Positions 48,126 through 59,644 of a stretch of 64,000 bases of DNA are shown here, in pieces. The translations under genes and the position numbers were made by a program. Within the stretch, counting starts at the first letter, position 1, and each line of letters opens with the position of its first letter. The stretch lies in NCBI RefSeq assembly GCF_900048035.1, contig NZ_LN999832.1, positions 62,001 to 126,000 on the forward strand, in the 5' to 3' direction. Below the pieces are notes generated by a model, which made no database searches, was not told where the DNA came from, and saw only the letters and a program-made list of their open reading frames with translations. Source of the DNA: Candidatus Gullanella endobia (GTDB lineage: Bacteria; Pseudomonadota; Gammaproteobacteria; Enterobacterales; Enterobacteriaceae).

Positions 48126-50555
48126 ATGGCAATGAAAAAGTTGCTCATAGCGTCGCTGCTTTGTATCAGCACCACCGTATATGGGGAAAATGGGTTTAGA
48201 ATAAAAGATATTCATTTTGAAGGACTAAAACGAGTCTCTGTTGGTACAGCATTGCTTAGTATACCAATCCGTATTGGTGATATAGCGACAAATGAAGATA
48301 TTGGAAATACTATTCGTTCTCTTTTTTCTACCGGAAATTTTGAAGATATCCGAGTATTGCATAAAAGAGATTCGCTAATTATACAAGTTAAGGAAATTCC
48401 AACCATTGCTAGTATTACTTTTTCCGGTAATAAAACTTTGAAAGAAGATATACTTAAAAAAAATCTAGATGCTAATGGTATTCGGGTAGGTGAAGCTCTT
48501 GATTACATTAATATCTCTAATATCGAACGAATTCTAGAAGATTTCTATTATAGTTTTGGTAAATATAATACCACTATCAAGACAATAGTAACGTCTTTAC
48601 CTCGTAATCGCGTTAATTTAACGCTGGTTTTCAGTGAAAGCGTTTCAGCTAAAATTCAAAAAATCAATATTATTGGCAATAACTCCTTCAAAACCGATGA
48701 GCTCATATCACTTTTTCAACTGAACGACAAGGTACCGTGGTGGAATATAGTGGGAAATCAGAAATATCAAAAACAAAAACTAGCTATCGATTTAGAATCC
48801 CTACGAAACTTTTATCTTGATCGTGGTTATGCAAGTTTTACTATTAATTCTACACAGATTAGCTTAACTCCAGATAAAAAAAACATTTATATTACCATGA
48901 ATATTACTGAAGGTTCACAATATACGTTTTCTGGTAAAGAAGTTAACGGTAACATGGCTGGACACTCTGAAGAAATTGAACATTTAGCAAAGATAGAGTT
49001 AGGAGAACTTTACAATGGTACTAAAATTGCAAAAATAGATAACGACATTAAGCAATTACTAGGTCGTTATGGCTATGTCTATCCAAACGTAGCGATGCAG
49101 TTAGAAATAAACAATTTGGACAAAACGTTAAAATTACATATCATCGTCGATGCTGGTAAACGGTTTTATGTCCGATATATAAGTTTTGAAGGTAATAGCA
49201 TTACTAAAGATTCTGTGCTACGCCGTGAAATACGACAGATGGAAGGCTCTTGGATTAGTAGTAATTTAATTAATCAGGGTAAAGATCGCCTCAATCGCTT
49301 AGGTTATTTTGAAGCGGTAGATATAGAAACTCAGCGTGTTTCCGATTCATCAGATAAAATAGATGTTATTTATAAAGTAAAAGAAAGAAATACTGGTAGC
49401 ATAAACGTCGGTGTCGGTTTTGGGACTGAGAGTGGTCTCAGTTTCCAGTTCAGTATTCAGCAGGAAAACTGGCTAGGAACCGGTAACTCTGTTAGTTTTA
49501 GTGGAACTAAGAATGACTATCAGACTTATTCTAGATTATCGATAAATAATCCTTATCTTACAGTGGATGCTATCAGTCTAGGCGGGAAGATCTTCTATAA
49601 TGATTTCAACGCTGATGATGCAGATTTATCCGATTATGATCTGCGTAGCTACGGAGCAGGTATTTCACTAGGTTTCCCAATAAGCGATAACTATTCGTTA
49701 AATTTTATCCTAGATTATGTTCATGATAATCTAAGTAATATGAAGCCACAAGTTACAATATGGCGTTATTTAGATAGTGTTGGTATAAACCAAAAATTAG
49801 CTACGAAAAAAAATAAAACAGATAACAACGCTAATTTCAGCGCCGATGATTTCTTTTTATCAATAGGTTGGAGCTATAACAATTTAGATCGAGGTTATTT
49901 TCCTACCGTCGGTTCAAATACCAGCTTGACTGGTAAAGTAGCGTTGCCTGGATCTAATAATGAATATTATAAAATTACTTTAGATACCAATCATTATATT
50001 CCACTTAGCAAAAATGGCAACTGGGTAATAATGGGTCGTGCTCGTGCTGGCTATGCTGATAGTCTAGGTAGAAAGAATGTGCCGTTTTACGATAACTTCT
50101 ACGCAGGTGGCTCTAATACCGTTCGTGGTTTTCGTTCGAATACTATTTGCCCAAAAGCAGCATATTATAAATGCAATAGTAATAATATCCGCTATAGTGA
50201 TTGTGCAGTATATAAATCTAGCGATGCCATAGGCGGTAATGCACTAGCAATCGCTAGTGCTGAACTTATTTTACCAACGCCATTTTTTAGCAATAAATTT
50301 ACTCACTCAGTTCGAACTTCATTGTTTATCGACAGTGGAACTGTTTGGGATACCAACTGGAAAAATACTAGCGCTACCGATGCGGCTGGTATTCCAAACT
50401 ACAACAATCCAGGAAATGTCCGTATTTCAAGCGGGATTGCTTTACAATGGATATCTCCGATAGGGCCATTGGTGTTTTCTTATGCACAACCACTCAAGAA
50501 ATATGATGGTGATAAGTCAGAGCAATTTCAATTTAATATTGGTAAAACATGGTAA
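48126..50555 (+). CDS. bamA: Outer membrane protein assembly factor BamA
   Basis: The 809-residue product is one residue shorter than E. coli BamA, the core of the machine that folds beta-barrel proteins into the outer membrane. A signal peptide ([20 protein letters not shown]) is followed by five POTRA repeats to about residue 420. The first is [17 protein letters not shown]; others carry [19 protein letters not shown] and ISFEGNSIT. The 16-strand barrel includes the conserved VRGF motif near residue 660 and ends in IGKTW with the C-terminal aromatic. The loop after VRGF has been rewritten relative to E. coli. SD is weak; the in-frame ATG two codons later is an alternative. Confidence 0.98.
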   Translation: MAMKKLLIASLLCISTTVYGENGFRIKDIHFEGLKRVSVGTALLSIPIRIGDIATNEDIGNTIRSLFSTGNFEDIRVLHKRDSLIIQVKEIPTIASITFSGNKTLKEDILKKNLDANGIRVGEALDYINISNIERILEDFYYSFGKYNTTIKTIVTSLPRNRVNLTLVFSESVSAKIQKINIIGNNSFKTDELISLFQLNDKVPWWNIVGNQKYQKQKLAIDLESLRNFYLDRGYASFTINSTQISLTPDKKNIYITMNITEGSQYTFSGKEVNGNMAGHSEEIEHLAKIELGELYNGTKIAKIDNDIKQLLGRYGYVYPNVAMQLEINNLDKTLKLHIIVDAGKRFYVRYISFEGNSITKDSVLRREIRQMEGSWISSNLINQGKDRLNRLGYFEAVDIETQRVSDSSDKIDVIYKVKERNTGSINVGVGFGTESGLSFQFSIQQENWLGTGNSVSFSGTKNDYQTYSRLSINNPYLTVDAISLGGKIFYNDFNADDADLSDYDLRSYGAGISLGFPISDNYSLNFILDYVHDNLSNMKPQVTIWRYLDSVGINQKLATKKNKTDNNANFSADDFFLSIGWSYNNLDRGYFPTVGSNTSLTGKVALPGSNNEYYKITLDTNHYIPLSKNGNWVIMGRARAGYADSLGRKNVPFYDNFYAGGSNTVRGFRSNTICPKAAYYKCNSNNIRYSDCAVYKSSDAIGGNALAIASAELILPTPFFSNKFTHSVRTSLFIDSGTVWDTNWKNTSATDAAGIPNYNNPGNVRISSGIALQWISPIGPLVFSYAQPLKKYDGDKSEQFQFNIGKTW

Positions 50556-50700
50556 TATTACATAAGGTAATATGTAGGTAAGAAAATAATAAGGATCACA
50601 AGAGCATCAATAGAATATAGATATATTACATGAAATACGTTTTTAACGTTATATAGATTTACATTAAAACAAAACAAAAACAGCATTTAAGGAGTTTATA

Positions 50701-51198
50701 GTGAAAAAGTGGTTATATACCACAAACTTAAATTTAGCACTCGCCATCTCTACCATTGAAGAAACTTTTGATAAAATTGTTGTAGTTAATATCTTCAGCA
50801 TTTTTCATAAATTTCTTCAGCGCATTGCAATTGCTAAAAAACTTAAAAATGCATGTAGCATTCAAACTACTGAACTAAAATCTATAGAACGTGATTTAAA
50901 TAAAAAGACACAGTGTTTTCAACGTGATTGTTTTACAATAAAAACTAGCAAGCAAAACTTACTAGAAAAATTAGTTATAGTACAGCGCGAAACTTTTTCT
51001 ATAAAAGCGCAAGAATTTGAGCAGGATAGCCATTATAGTCAGATAAAAACACATAATAAGATTCTAAGTCATATTCGAGATGTAGTAAAGAATATAACTA
51101 TAAAAGAAGGTTATGATATAACAATTAATTCTAATGCTATAGCTTACTTTAAAAATACCAAAGATATTACAGATAACGTTCTAAGGCAGGTTAAGTAG
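50701..51198 (+). CDS. skp: Periplasmic chaperone Skp (OmpH-like)
   Basis: The 165-residue product (E. coli 161) starts at GTG, as in E. coli, after AAGGAG at 50689-50694. Skp holds unfolded outer membrane proteins in the periplasm. Family landmarks are weak but consistent: MKKWL at the start, FSIKAQEFEQD in the coiled-coil arm, and the end KNTKDITDNVLRQVK matching KDITADVLKQVK. It lies between bamA and lpxD as in E. coli. The signal peptide is eroded: the AQA cleavage site and most of the hydrophobic core are replaced (LALAISTIEETFDK). The gene is much more diverged than its neighbours, so export and function are uncertain. Confidence 0.85.
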   Translation: MKKWLYTTNLNLALAISTIEETFDKIVVVNIFSIFHKFLQRIAIAKKLKNACSIQTTELKSIERDLNKKTQCFQRDCFTIKTSKQNLLEKLVIVQRETFSIKAQEFEQDSHYSQIKTHNKILSHIRDVVKNITIKEGYDITINSNAIAYFKNTKDITDNVLRQVK

Positions 51199-51201
51199 GT
51201 C

Positions 51202-52224
51202 ATGTCTTCAATTCGACTGGCTGATTTAGCACAACAATTAAATGCACAATTGCATGGTGATGGTAACATTATCATTACTGGTATTGCCTCTATGAGCAAC
51301 GCAAAATCGGGACAGATTACATTTCTCTCGGATAAACGTCTTCGTGAAAAACTCTCTTCTTGTCAAGCATCAGCAGTTTTGCTCACTGCTGATAGTTTGC
51401 CTTTCTTCACTGGTGCCTCGCTGGTAGTCAGCGATCCTTATCTAACTTATGCTCGTATGGCACAGTTGATGGATACTACACCGAAACCTACCGAAGATAT
51501 TGGTATCGGGGCAATAATTTCGCCAGATGCGATTATAGGAAAAAGGGTTTCGATAGGCGCTAACGCTGTAATTGAAGCCGATGTTTCATTAGGGGATAAC
51601 GTGATTATCGGCCCTGGTTGTTTTATCGGCAAAAGTACCCGTATTGGAGCCGGTACGCGTTTATGGGCAAATATCACTGTGTATCATGATATTTCTATCG
51701 GCAAAAATTGTTTGATTCAATCTGGTAGTGTAATTGGTTCTGATGGTTTCGGTTATGCAAATGATCGTGGTGACTGGATCAAAATACCGCAGTTGGGAAG
51801 TGTTATCATTGGCGATCGAGTTGAAATTGGCGCTTGTACCACCATTGATCGGGGTACGTTAGATGATACTCGTATCGGAAATGGTGTTATTATTGATAAT
51901 CAGTGTCAAATTGCACATAACGTGATTATTGGAGATAACACTGCAGTCGCTGGCGGAGTTATTATGGCAGGCAGTCTGACTATTGGTCGTTATTGCATGA
52001 TTGGTGGTGCGAGCGTTATCAATGGTCATATAGCTATCTGCGACAAAGTTACAGTAACTGGTATGGGTATGGTAATGCGTCCAATAACCGAACCTGGTGT
52101 CTATTCCTCTGGAGTTCCGTTACAACCAAACAAAAAATGGCGAAAAACCGCTACATTAGTTATGAATATTGGTGATATAAGTAAGCGGATAAAAGCTATT
52201 GAGCGAAAATTAGCAAAAAACTAA
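51202..52224 (+). CDS. lpxD: UDP-3-O-(3-hydroxymyristoyl)glucosamine N-acyltransferase
   Basis: The 340-residue product (E. coli 341) performs the third step of lipid A synthesis. The N-terminal uridine-binding domain ([18 protein letters not shown]) is followed by a left-handed beta-helix of hexapeptide repeats. These include [23 protein letters not shown] and [18 protein letters not shown]. The catalytic His lies in [15 protein letters not shown], and the C-terminal helix is present after [17 protein letters not shown]. The ATG lies 3 bases after the skp stop, so the genes are likely co-translated. Strongly conserved, unlike skp. Confidence 0.98.
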   Translation: MSSIRLADLAQQLNAQLHGDGNIIITGIASMSNAKSGQITFLSDKRLREKLSSCQASAVLLTADSLPFFTGASLVVSDPYLTYARMAQLMDTTPKPTEDIGIGAIISPDAIIGKRVSIGANAVIEADVSLGDNVIIGPGCFIGKSTRIGAGTRLWANITVYHDISIGKNCLIQSGSVIGSDGFGYANDRGDWIKIPQLGSVIIGDRVEIGACTTIDRGTLDDTRIGNGVIIDNQCQIAHNVIIGDNTAVAGGVIMAGSLTIGRYCMIGGASVINGHIAICDKVTVTGMGMVMRPITEPGVYSSGVPLQPNKKWRKTATLVMNIGDISKRIKAIERKLAKN

Positions 52225-52368
52225 TCAACCCTGTTCTTATAGAGGATAATTCGCGTCACGATACCATTGGCTTAAGAGTTATTATATTCGAGACCTGCTA
52301 ATTTTATCTTACTAGGATTAGAGTAGGTAATGTTGTTAATGTAACGTTTTATAGACAGGAAGAGTATT

Positions 52369-52824
52369 TTGATTACTGACACTCATACTCTGTGTATTGA
52401 AGAGATATTAGAACTTTTACCTCACCGTTTTCCATTTTTACTAGTAGATCGAGTACTAGATTTTGAAAAAGGAAAGTTCTTACGAGCAATAAAGAATGTT
52501 TCTTTTAATGAACCATTTTTTCAGGGCCATTTCCCAGGAAAACCGGTTTTTCCTGGTGTACTAATTCTGGAAGCTATGGCGCAAGCAACAGGTATTCTAG
52601 CGTTTAAAAGTGCAGGCAAACTGGTCCCAGGAGAACTCTATTATTTCGCTGTCATTAACGAAGCACGTTTTAAACGTCCAGTACAGCCTGGCGATCAAAT
52701 GATTCTTGAGGTTGAATTTATTAAAGAGCGCCGTGGCATTGCACGTTTTAAAGGTGTTGCTAAAGTTAATAGTGAAGTGGTTTGTGAAGCATCAATGATG
52801 TGTGCCCGTCGTCGAGAAGCCTGA
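52369..52824 (+). CDS. fabZ: 3-hydroxyacyl-[acyl-carrier-protein] dehydratase
   Basis: The 151-residue product equals E. coli FabZ in length and dehydrates beta-hydroxyacyl-ACP in fatty acid elongation. The hot-dog fold core is intact: [15 protein letters not shown], then the catalytic His54 in [12 protein letters not shown] and Glu68 in [11 protein letters not shown]. The end [11 protein letters not shown] matches the family. The start is TTG at 52369, as in E. coli, after AGGA at 52357-52360. It overlaps no gene; lpxA begins 4 bases after its stop. FabZ competes with the Lpx enzymes for hydroxyacyl-ACP. Confidence 0.98.
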   Translation: MITDTHTLCIEEILELLPHRFPFLLVDRVLDFEKGKFLRAIKNVSFNEPFFQGHFPGKPVFPGVLILEAMAQATGILAFKSAGKLVPGELYYFAVINEARFKRPVQPGDQMILEVEFIKERRGIARFKGVAKVNSEVVCEASMMCARRREA

Positions 52825-52828
52825 ATAC

Positions 52829-53617
52829 GTGATTGATCAATCAGCTTTTATACATCCTAGTGCTATTATAGAAGACGGCGCTATCATCCATTCTGACGTA
52901 TATATTGGTCCGTTTTGTATTATCGGGTCACAAGTCGAAATAGGTGCATATACAATACTTAAGTCTCATATAGTAGTTACTGGTATTACATACATAGGTA
53001 AAAATAATCAGATTTATCCATTTGCTTCATTAGGCGAAGTTAATCAAGATCTGAAATATATTGGTGAACCAACTCGGATCGAAATCGGAAACTATAACCT
53101 GATTAGAGAGAGTGTGACCATTCATCGTGGCACGATACAAGGTGGAGAAGTTACTCGAATCGGTAATCATAATTTACTTATGGTAAATACACATATTGCC
53201 CACGATTGTATAGTGGGTAACCATTGTATCATGGCAAATAATGCCACACTTGGTGGTCATGTAGTAGTTGATGATTATGCTATTATCGGAGGTATGACTG
53301 CAGTGCATCAATTCTGCGTTATCGGTGAACATGTTATGGTAGGCGGCTGTTCCGGTGTCACTCAAGATGTGCCACCTTTTATTATTGCTCAAGGCAATCA
53401 TGCTAAACCTTTCGGCCTTAATATTGAAGGTCTAAAGCGTCGTGGTTTCAATCGTGCTGCACTCCATGCAATACGAGCCTCCTATAAAATTATTTATCGT
53501 AGTGGAAAAACTCTTGAAGAGGCTAAGATAGAACTAGAAAAGTTAGCAAAAGAACATCAGATAGTGAAGATTTTTCTAGATTTTCTATCGCGATCTCAGC
53601 GCGGTATTATCCGCTAA
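52829..53617 (+). CDS. lpxA: UDP-N-acetylglucosamine O-acyltransferase
   Basis: The 262-residue product equals E. coli LpxA and catalyses the first step of lipid A synthesis. It is a hexapeptide-repeat beta-helix from [16 protein letters not shown] onward. The catalytic His is in [15 protein letters not shown] near residue 125, and the substrate pocket includes [13 protein letters not shown] and [12 protein letters not shown]. The C-terminal helical domain starts at [12 protein letters not shown] start it at GTG 52829, which aligns with the E. coli GTG start and lies 4 bases after the fabZ stop. The frame is open 27 bases further upstream, inside fabZ, but those residues are not homologous. 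Confidence 0.97.
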   Translation: MIDQSAFIHPSAIIEDGAIIHSDVYIGPFCIIGSQVEIGAYTILKSHIVVTGITYIGKNNQIYPFASLGEVNQDLKYIGEPTRIEIGNYNLIRESVTIHRGTIQGGEVTRIGNHNLLMVNTHIAHDCIVGNHCIMANNATLGGHVVVDDYAIIGGMTAVHQFCVIGEHVMVGGCSGVTQDVPPFIIAQGNHAKPFGLNIEGLKRRGFNRAALHAIRASYKIIYRSGKTLEEAKIELEKLAKEHQIVKIFLDFLSRSQRGIIR

Positions 53618-53619
53618 TT

Positions 53620-54768
53620 ATGTTAATACGACAAATCACTATCGGTCTAGTAGCTGGCGAAGCTTCTGGAGATATTCTCGGAGCTGGATTAATACGTGCA
53701 CTTCGCAGACATTTGCCAAAAGTACACTTTGTCGGTATTGCTGGACCACGTATGCAAGCAGAAGGAATGGAGAGCTGGTATGATATGGAAGAGCTAGCAG
53801 TGATGGGCATCATAGAAGTACTCGAACGTTTACCACGATTATTGCGTATTCGTCGTGATTTGACGCGTCGTTTTATTGCGCTAAAACCCGATGTCTTTGT
53901 CGGTATCGATGTGCCAGATTTTACGATTACGCTGGAACGCCGCCTGAAGCGGCGTGGTATCCGTACTATTCATTATGTTAGCCCTTCTATCTGGGCATGG
54001 CGACAAAATAGAGTATTTAAGATAGGCCGAGCTACAGATAATATATTAGCCTTTTTATCATTCGAAAAATCGTTTTATGACCGCTATAATATTCCCTGTC
54101 AGTTCATAGGTCATACTCTAGCGGATTCCATACCTCTCGATCCAGATAAAGCTGCTGCGCGCCAAGCGTTGGGTATTGCTGCTAATACATATTGTTTAGC
54201 TTTACTTCCAGGTAGTAGGAAAAGCGAAGTAGCAATGTTGAGCAAAGATTTTTTGCGCACTGCTGAGTTATTATCTAAACGTTTTCCAGGGCTTGAAATT
54301 ATCATACCATTAGTTAATCAAGCTAGACGGATACAGTTTAAACATATTAAGGAGTCGGTGACACCAGCGTTACCGGTACGGCTTTTGAATAATCAAGCTA
54401 GCCAAGCTATGATTGCCGCTGATGCTGCTCTTATCGCTTCCGGTACTGCGTCTCTTGAATGTATGTTAGCAAAGTGTCCTATGGTAGTAGGTTATCGTAT
54501 GAAACCTTTAACATTTGCACTAGCTCGGCGGTTACTTAAAATACCGTGGGTATCCTTACCCAACTTACTGGCCGGCCGTGAACTTGTTAAGGAGTTATTA
54601 CAAGAGGCTTGCCAACCAGATATACTAGCAGAAGCTATAGTACCACTACTTAACGATGATGATCATCGCGCGGCATTACTAACTATTTTTCGTCAATTAC
54701 ATCAACAGATTCGCTGTAACGCCGACGAACAGGCAGCGCGTGCAGTTATAGCCTTGATTAATCGTTAA
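53620..54768 (+). CDS. lpxB: Lipid-A-disaccharide synthase
   Basis: The 382-residue product equals E. coli LpxB. This peripheral membrane glycosyltransferase joins UDP-diacylglucosamine and lipid X. Motifs are [19 protein letters not shown] at the N-terminus, [45 protein letters not shown] (nucleotide-binding region), [20 protein letters not shown] and [17 protein letters not shown]. The start ATG is 2 bases after the lpxA stop. Completes a lpxD-fabZ-lpxA-lpxB run that strongly suggests lipid A is still made. Confidence 0.98.
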   Translation: MLIRQITIGLVAGEASGDILGAGLIRALRRHLPKVHFVGIAGPRMQAEGMESWYDMEELAVMGIIEVLERLPRLLRIRRDLTRRFIALKPDVFVGIDVPDFTITLERRLKRRGIRTIHYVSPSIWAWRQNRVFKIGRATDNILAFLSFEKSFYDRYNIPCQFIGHTLADSIPLDPDKAAARQALGIAANTYCLALLPGSRKSEVAMLSKDFLRTAELLSKRFPGLEIIIPLVNQARRIQFKHIKESVTPALPVRLLNNQASQAMIAADAALIASGTASLECMLAKCPMVVGYRMKPLTFALARRLLKIPWVSLPNLLAGRELVKELLQEACQPDILAEAIVPLLNDDDHRAALLTIFRQLHQQIRCNADEQAARAVIALINR

Positions 54769-54774
54769 ATATTA

Positions 54775-55115
54775 GCTTTTTAAAATAAAAAATCTATGAC
54801 AACCTTATTAATCATAAGTAGAAAACTTATAAATATAAAAAGTAGTAATAGATTTATTCTGATGACTGATATTTTATTCGCTGTTGCCATGTCTTAAAAA
54901 GCAATAGCAAAGATAAGAGTCTATTATCAAATATAATATCATTTTATCATTACAAAGTAAGCTATGATGTGGAAATTATTCCAGTTACATCTATAGTTTT
55001 ACGAATATGGTTTTAACTAAACAATAACACTAATTGCCTTTTATTTTAAATAATTGATCATTTATAATACGATAGTGCATCTTTAATAAAGTTTTTCATT
55101 AGTCTAAGTTAAATT
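54775..55115 (+). pseudogene. rnhB: rnhB pseudogene (ribonuclease HII)
   Basis: E. coli has rnhB between lpxB and dnaE. The relic here covers the second half. A frame reads RFILMTD (from EYVLIDG), AIAKIRVYYQI and FIITK (from VVKGDSRVPEI and SILAK), then YEYGFN (from PQYGFA) and AFYFK, stop, L (from AFHLEKL). The N-terminal half with the active-site DEVGRG is missing, so part of the gene was deleted; the remainder has stops. Removal of single ribonucleotides from DNA would rely on another RNase H, if any. Confidence 0.65.
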
Positions 55116-55189
55116 TTAGAGTTAAAATAAACCTATCACTGTTAGGCAATCAAAATAATCTCAAAAAAACTTTTTAATATATCATATAT

Positions 55190-58100
55190 ATGTCAGAACC
55201 ACGCTTTATTCATCTTCGTGTACATAGTGATTATTCCATGATAGATGGACTAAATAAGATCAGTTTATTAATAAAAAAAACTGTAGCTCTCAACATGCCG
55301 GCAATAGCTATTACCGATTTCACTAATTTATGTGGGCTGGTTAAATTTTATGACAGTGCTTGTATTGCTGGTATTAAACCGATTATTGGTGCAGATTTTT
55401 TTGTGAAAAGTAATGTGCTTGGCGACGAATTAGCAGAATTGACTATTCTAGCAGCTAATAATATAGGTTATCAACATTTAATCCTACTAATTTCCGATGC
55501 CTATAAACGCGGATACGGTTCTTCTGGACCTGTAATTGATCGTAATTGGCTTATTAAACATAATGAAGGGCTAATTTTGCTCTCTGGAGCACGTAAAGGA
55601 GATACTGGAAAATCAATAATGCGCAATAATATCTCGCATGTAGAACAGTGTCTGGCATTTTATGAACGTTATTTTCCAGATCGATATTATCTAGAAGTTA
55701 TCCGAACCGGACGGGTAGATGAAGAAAACTATCTTCATGCTGCGGTTAAGTTAGCAACACGTCGAAATATTCCTATAGTGGCCACTAATGACGTACGCTT
55801 TGCTAATTCAAACGATTTCGATGCCCATGAAATTCGAGTGGCAATTCACGATGGTTTTACTCTAGATGACACTAAACGGCCGCGAAATTATAATCCGCAG
55901 CAGTATATGCGAAGTGAAGAGGAGATGTGTGACCTATTTGTTGATCTTCCAGAAGCACTAACAAATAGTGTGGAAATCGCCCGACGCTGTAACGTTACTA
56001 TTCGGCTTAGAGAATATTTTCTACCGCATTTTCCAACCGGAAAAATATCTACTGAAGATTATTTAGTTAAATATGCAAAAAAAGGATTAGAAAAACGGTT
56101 AGAATTTCTATTCTGCGATGAAAATCTTCGGAAAGAAAAACGACTTGCTTATGATAAGCGCTTAACTAGTGAATTGCAGATAATAAACCAGATGGGATTT
56201 CCAGATTACTTTTTAATTGTTATGGAGTTTATTAAATGGTCTAAGAATAATGGAATTCCAGTTGGACCAGGTCGCGGATCTGGCGCAGGATCGCTTGTAG
56301 CCTATGCATTAAATATCACTGATCTTGATCCATTAGCATTTGATCTATTATTTGAACGTTTCTTAAATCCAGAACGTGTATCAATGCCAGACTTCGATAT
56401 TGATTTCTGCATGGAAAAGCGCGATCTAGTTATTGAGCACGTAACAGAAACCTATGGTCGTGATGCAGTTTCTCAAATTATTACATTTAATACTATGGCA
56501 GCTAAAGCAGCGATCCGTGATGTTGGACGAGTGCTTGGATATCCTTATAGCTTTGTAGACCGTATTTCTAAGTTAATTCCTACAGATCATGGTATGACGT
56601 TGGAAAAAGCTCTCGTTACTGAACCAAAATTGAAAACTATTTATGATGCTGACGAAGAGGTAAAAACACTAATCGATATGGCACATAAACTTGAAGGAGT
56701 CACGCGAAATGCTGGTAAACACGCTGGAGGTGTAGTAATTGCACCAACAAAAATTACCGATTTTTCACCACTTTACTGTGATAATGAAGGTAACTATCCG
56801 GTGACCCAATTTGATAAGAATGATATAGAATGCGCTGGTTTAGTTAAATTTGACTTTCTTGGCTTGCGTACCCTAACTATTATCAATTTAGCGCTAAACA
56901 TGATTAACACTAAACGAATACATCAAGGTTTGAAAGTTATTGATATAACTACTATTCCACTGAATGACAAAAAAAGTTTTGATATGCTTCAACGATCTGA
57001 AACTACTGCTGTATTCCAATTAGAATCACGCGGCATGAAGGATTTGATAAAGCGTCTGCAACCAGATTGTTTCGAAGATATGATTGCTCTAGTAGCTCTA
57101 TTTCGACCTGGGCCGTTGCAATCAGGCATGGTTGATAATTTTATCGACCGAAAACATGGGCGTGAAGCCATCTCTTATCCCGATATTGAGTGGCAACACG
57201 CATCGCTAAAAACTGTATTAGAACCAACTTATGGTATTATTCTATATCAAGAACAGGTCATGCAGATAGCTCAAGTATTAGCAGGATACACCCTTGGTGG
57301 TGCAGATATTCTTCGTCGTGCAATGGGAAAGAAAAATTTGGAAGAGATGGTTAAACAACGTTCAGTATTTAAATTAGGCGCAGAAAATATCGGTATCGAC
57401 GGTGAACTATCAATGAAGATCTTTGATCTAGTAGAGAAATTCGCTGGATATGGCTTTAATAAATCTCACTCTGCCGCCTATGCGTTGGTATCGTATCAAA
57501 CTTTATGGCTAAAGAGCCATTATCCTGCTGAGTTCATGGCAGCAGTGATGACTGCTGATATGGATAATACTGAAAAAATTGTAGGATTAGTTGATGAATC
57601 TATACGTATGGGCTTAAAGGTATTACCGCCGGATATCAACACTAGTCAGTACCATTTTCATGTTAATTCAAATGGTGAAATAGTTTACGGTATTGGAGCT
57701 ATTAAAGGAGTTGGAGCAGGGCCTATCGAAGCAATTATAGAGTCTCGTAATCAGAAAGGACACTTTCGTGAATTATTCGATCTATGCGCGCGCACTGATA
57801 TAAAAAAACTTAATCGCCGTGTACTGGAAAAACTAATTATGTCCGGTGCTTTCGATAATATTGGACCACATCGTGCTGCGATGATGAATAGTCTTAGTGA
57901 TGCACTTAAGAGTGCTAATCAACAAGATAAAGCTAAGATTGCTCGTCAAGGTGATATGTTTGGTGTATTAGCAAAAGAACGGGAAACTGTTGACGTTTCC
58001 TATAGTACTATAACGCCCTGGTCTAATCAGGTAATACTAGATGGTGAGCGAGAAACTCTTGGTTTTTACTTTACTGATCACCCAATTACTCAGTATTTGC

Positions 58101-58672
58101 GCGAAGTTGAACACTATGCAAACAGAGTTCACTTGAACGATATACACTCTACAGAGTGCGGTAAGATAGTGACTGTAGTTGGACTAGTATTATCAGCTCG
58201 AGTGATAGTTACTAAGCGAGGTCATCGTATCGGAATTTGCAAACTAGATGATCGTTCCGGTCGTCTTGATGTAATGTTATTTACGGATACGTTGGAAAAA
58301 TACCAGTATCTTTTGGAAAAAGATCGTATTCTCATCGTTAAAGGACAGATTAATTTTGATAATTTTAACAGTAGTCTAAATATGATTGCTCGTGAATTGA
58401 TGGATATTAATGATGCACGTGAAAAATATGCGCGCAGTCTTGCTATCTCATTGAGAGATAATCAAATCGATGATAAATTTATTAAGCGTCTCCGTTTATT
58501 GTTAGAACCGTATCGATCTGGATCGATACCAATATATCTTTATTACCAACGTCAAGATGCGCGTGCACGACTGCGATTTGGCGAAACTTGGAAAGTAACG
58601 CCAACTAATCGTTTATTGAATGACTTGAGAACACTTATTGGAAATGAAAAGGTAGAATTAGAATTTGATTGA
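55190..58672 (+). CDS. dnaE: DNA polymerase III subunit alpha
   Basis: The 1160-residue product equals E. coli DnaE, the replicative polymerase. The N-terminal PHP domain starts [16 protein letters not shown]. The active-site aspartates are in [15 protein letters not shown] (D401 and D403 equivalents) and [11 protein letters not shown] (D555). [17 protein letters not shown] and [19 protein letters not shown] are family blocks. The OB-fold region around [14 protein letters not shown] and the tail for tau binding are present. No gaps or frameshifts were seen. The ATG at 55190 aligns with the family start, but no clear Shine-Dalgarno is visible. The accA start follows within about 20 bases. Confidence 0.99.
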   Translation: MSEPRFIHLRVHSDYSMIDGLNKISLLIKKTVALNMPAIAITDFTNLCGLVKFYDSACIAGIKPIIGADFFVKSNVLGDELAELTILAANNIGYQHLILLISDAYKRGYGSSGPVIDRNWLIKHNEGLILLSGARKGDTGKSIMRNNISHVEQCLAFYERYFPDRYYLEVIRTGRVDEENYLHAAVKLATRRNIPIVATNDVRFANSNDFDAHEIRVAIHDGFTLDDTKRPRNYNPQQYMRSEEEMCDLFVDLPEALTNSVEIARRCNVTIRLREYFLPHFPTGKISTEDYLVKYAKKGLEKRLEFLFCDENLRKEKRLAYDKRLTSELQIINQMGFPDYFLIVMEFIKWSKNNGIPVGPGRGSGAGSLVAYALNITDLDPLAFDLLFERFLNPERVSMPDFDIDFCMEKRDLVIEHVTETYGRDAVSQIITFNTMAAKAAIRDVGRVLGYPYSFVDRISKLIPTDHGMTLEKALVTEPKLKTIYDADEEVKTLIDMAHKLEGVTRNAGKHAGGVVIAPTKITDFSPLYCDNEGNYPVTQFDKNDIECAGLVKFDFLGLRTLTIINLALNMINTKRIHQGLKVIDITTIPLNDKKSFDMLQRSETTAVFQLESRGMKDLIKRLQPDCFEDMIALVALFRPGPLQSGMVDNFIDRKHGREAISYPDIEWQHASLKTVLEPTYGIILYQEQVMQIAQVLAGYTLGGADILRRAMGKKNLEEMVKQRSVFKLGAENIGIDGELSMKIFDLVEKFAGYGFNKSHSAAYALVSYQTLWLKSHYPAEFMAAVMTADMDNTEKIVGLVDESIRMGLKVLPPDINTSQYHFHVNSNGEIVYGIGAIKGVGAGPIEAIIESRNQKGHFRELFDLCARTDIKKLNRRVLEKLIMSGAFDNIGPHRAAMMNSLSDALKSANQQDKAKIARQGDMFGVLAKERETVDVSYSTITPWSNQVILDGERETLGFYFTDHPITQYLREVEHYANRVHLNDIHSTECGKIVTVVGLVLSARVIVTKRGHRIGICKLDDRSGRLDVMLFTDTLEKYQYLLEKDRILIVKGQINFDNFNSSLNMIARELMDINDAREKYARSLAISLRDNQIDDKFIKRLRLLLEPYRSGSIPIYLYYQRQDARARLRFGETWKVTPTNRLLNDLRTLIGNEKVELEFD

Positions 58673-58690
58673 TATAGGAGTACTATAAAT

Positions 58691-59644
58691 TTGAATTTTC
58701 TTGATTTTGAGAAACCGATTGCAGATCTGGAAGCGAAAATTGATTCACTAACTACAATTAGTTGTCAAGATGAAAGATTTGATATTAATCTAGATAAAGA
58801 AGTACGGTGCTTGCGTGAAAAAAGCTTAGAACTAACAGAAAAAATATTCTCTAACTTAGGGGCATGGCAAATCGCTAAACTAGCACGGCATCCAATGCGT
58901 CCATATATGCTAGATTATGTTCGCTATATTTTTACTGATTTTGACGAACTGGCAGGTGATCGTGCCTATGCTGATGATAAAGCTATCATCGGTGGTATCG
59001 CGCGTCTAGATTCACGACCACTTATGGTTATTGGCCATCAAAAAGGACGTGAAACCAAAGAGAAAATACGCCGTAACTTCGGTATGCCAGCACCAGAAGG
59101 TTATCGCAAGGCGCTGAGACTAATGGAGATGGCAGATCGTTTCAATCTACCACTACTTACATTCATTGATACACCAGGTGCTTATCCAGGAGTTGGCGCT
59201 GAAGAGCGTGGTCAAGCAGAAGCTATTGCAAAGAATTTACGTGAAATGTCAGGTTTACGTGTACCGGTGATTTGCACTGTAATTGGCGAGGGTGGCTCTG
59301 GTGGAGCATTAGCGATTGGTGTAGGCGATAAAATCAATATGCTACAATATAGCACTTATTCAGTAATCTCACCTGAAGGTTGCGCGTCTATTTTATGGAA
59401 AAATGTAGATAAAGCCCCTATTGCCGCTGAAGCGATGGGTATTATTGCTTCACGTTTAAAAGAACTAGAGCTTATTGATACTATCATACCTGAACCATTA
59501 GGTGGCGCCCATCGCGACGTACCAATGATTGCTGCCTCACTAAAAGCACAACTGCTCAATGATTTATCTGAGCTTGATAACTTAAATAAAAAAGAATTGC
59601 TGAACCGTCGATATCACCGTCTAATGAATTATGGCTATTGCTAA
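58691..59644 (+). CDS. accA: Acetyl-CoA carboxylase carboxyltransferase subunit alpha
   Basis: The 317-residue product (E. coli 319) forms with AccD the transferase that makes malonyl-CoA. Motifs are [33 protein letters not shown], then [37 protein letters not shown] and [15 protein letters not shown] complete the crotonase-like active site. E. coli starts ATG AGT CTG AAT TTC; here the same place reads ATA AAT TTG AAT TTT, so the ancestral ATG is ATA (58685). I use TTG 58691, which is 10 bases after AGGAG (58676-58680); the ATA would be only 4 bases from it. Follows dnaE as in E. coli. Confidence 0.96.
   Translation: MNFLDFEKPIADLEAKIDSLTTISCQDERFDINLDKEVRCLREKSLELTEKIFSNLGAWQIAKLARHPMRPYMLDYVRYIFTDFDELAGDRAYADDKAIIGGIARLDSRPLMVIGHQKGRETKEKIRRNFGMPAPEGYRKALRLMEMADRFNLPLLTFIDTPGAYPGVGAEERGQAEAIAKNLREMSGLRVPVICTVIGEGGSGGALAIGVGDKINMLQYSTYSVISPEGCASILWKNVDKAPIAAEAMGIIASRLKELELIDTIIPEPLGGAHRDVPMIAASLKAQLLNDLSELDNLNKKELLNRRYHRLMNYGYC

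Noticed and set aside
52802-52828. Earlier lpxA start inside fabZ
   Set aside because: The residues are not homologous to LpxA; GTG 52829 fits both alignment and spacing.
54111-54305. Antisense frame inside lpxB
   Set aside because: Shadow of a conserved gene with no independent support.
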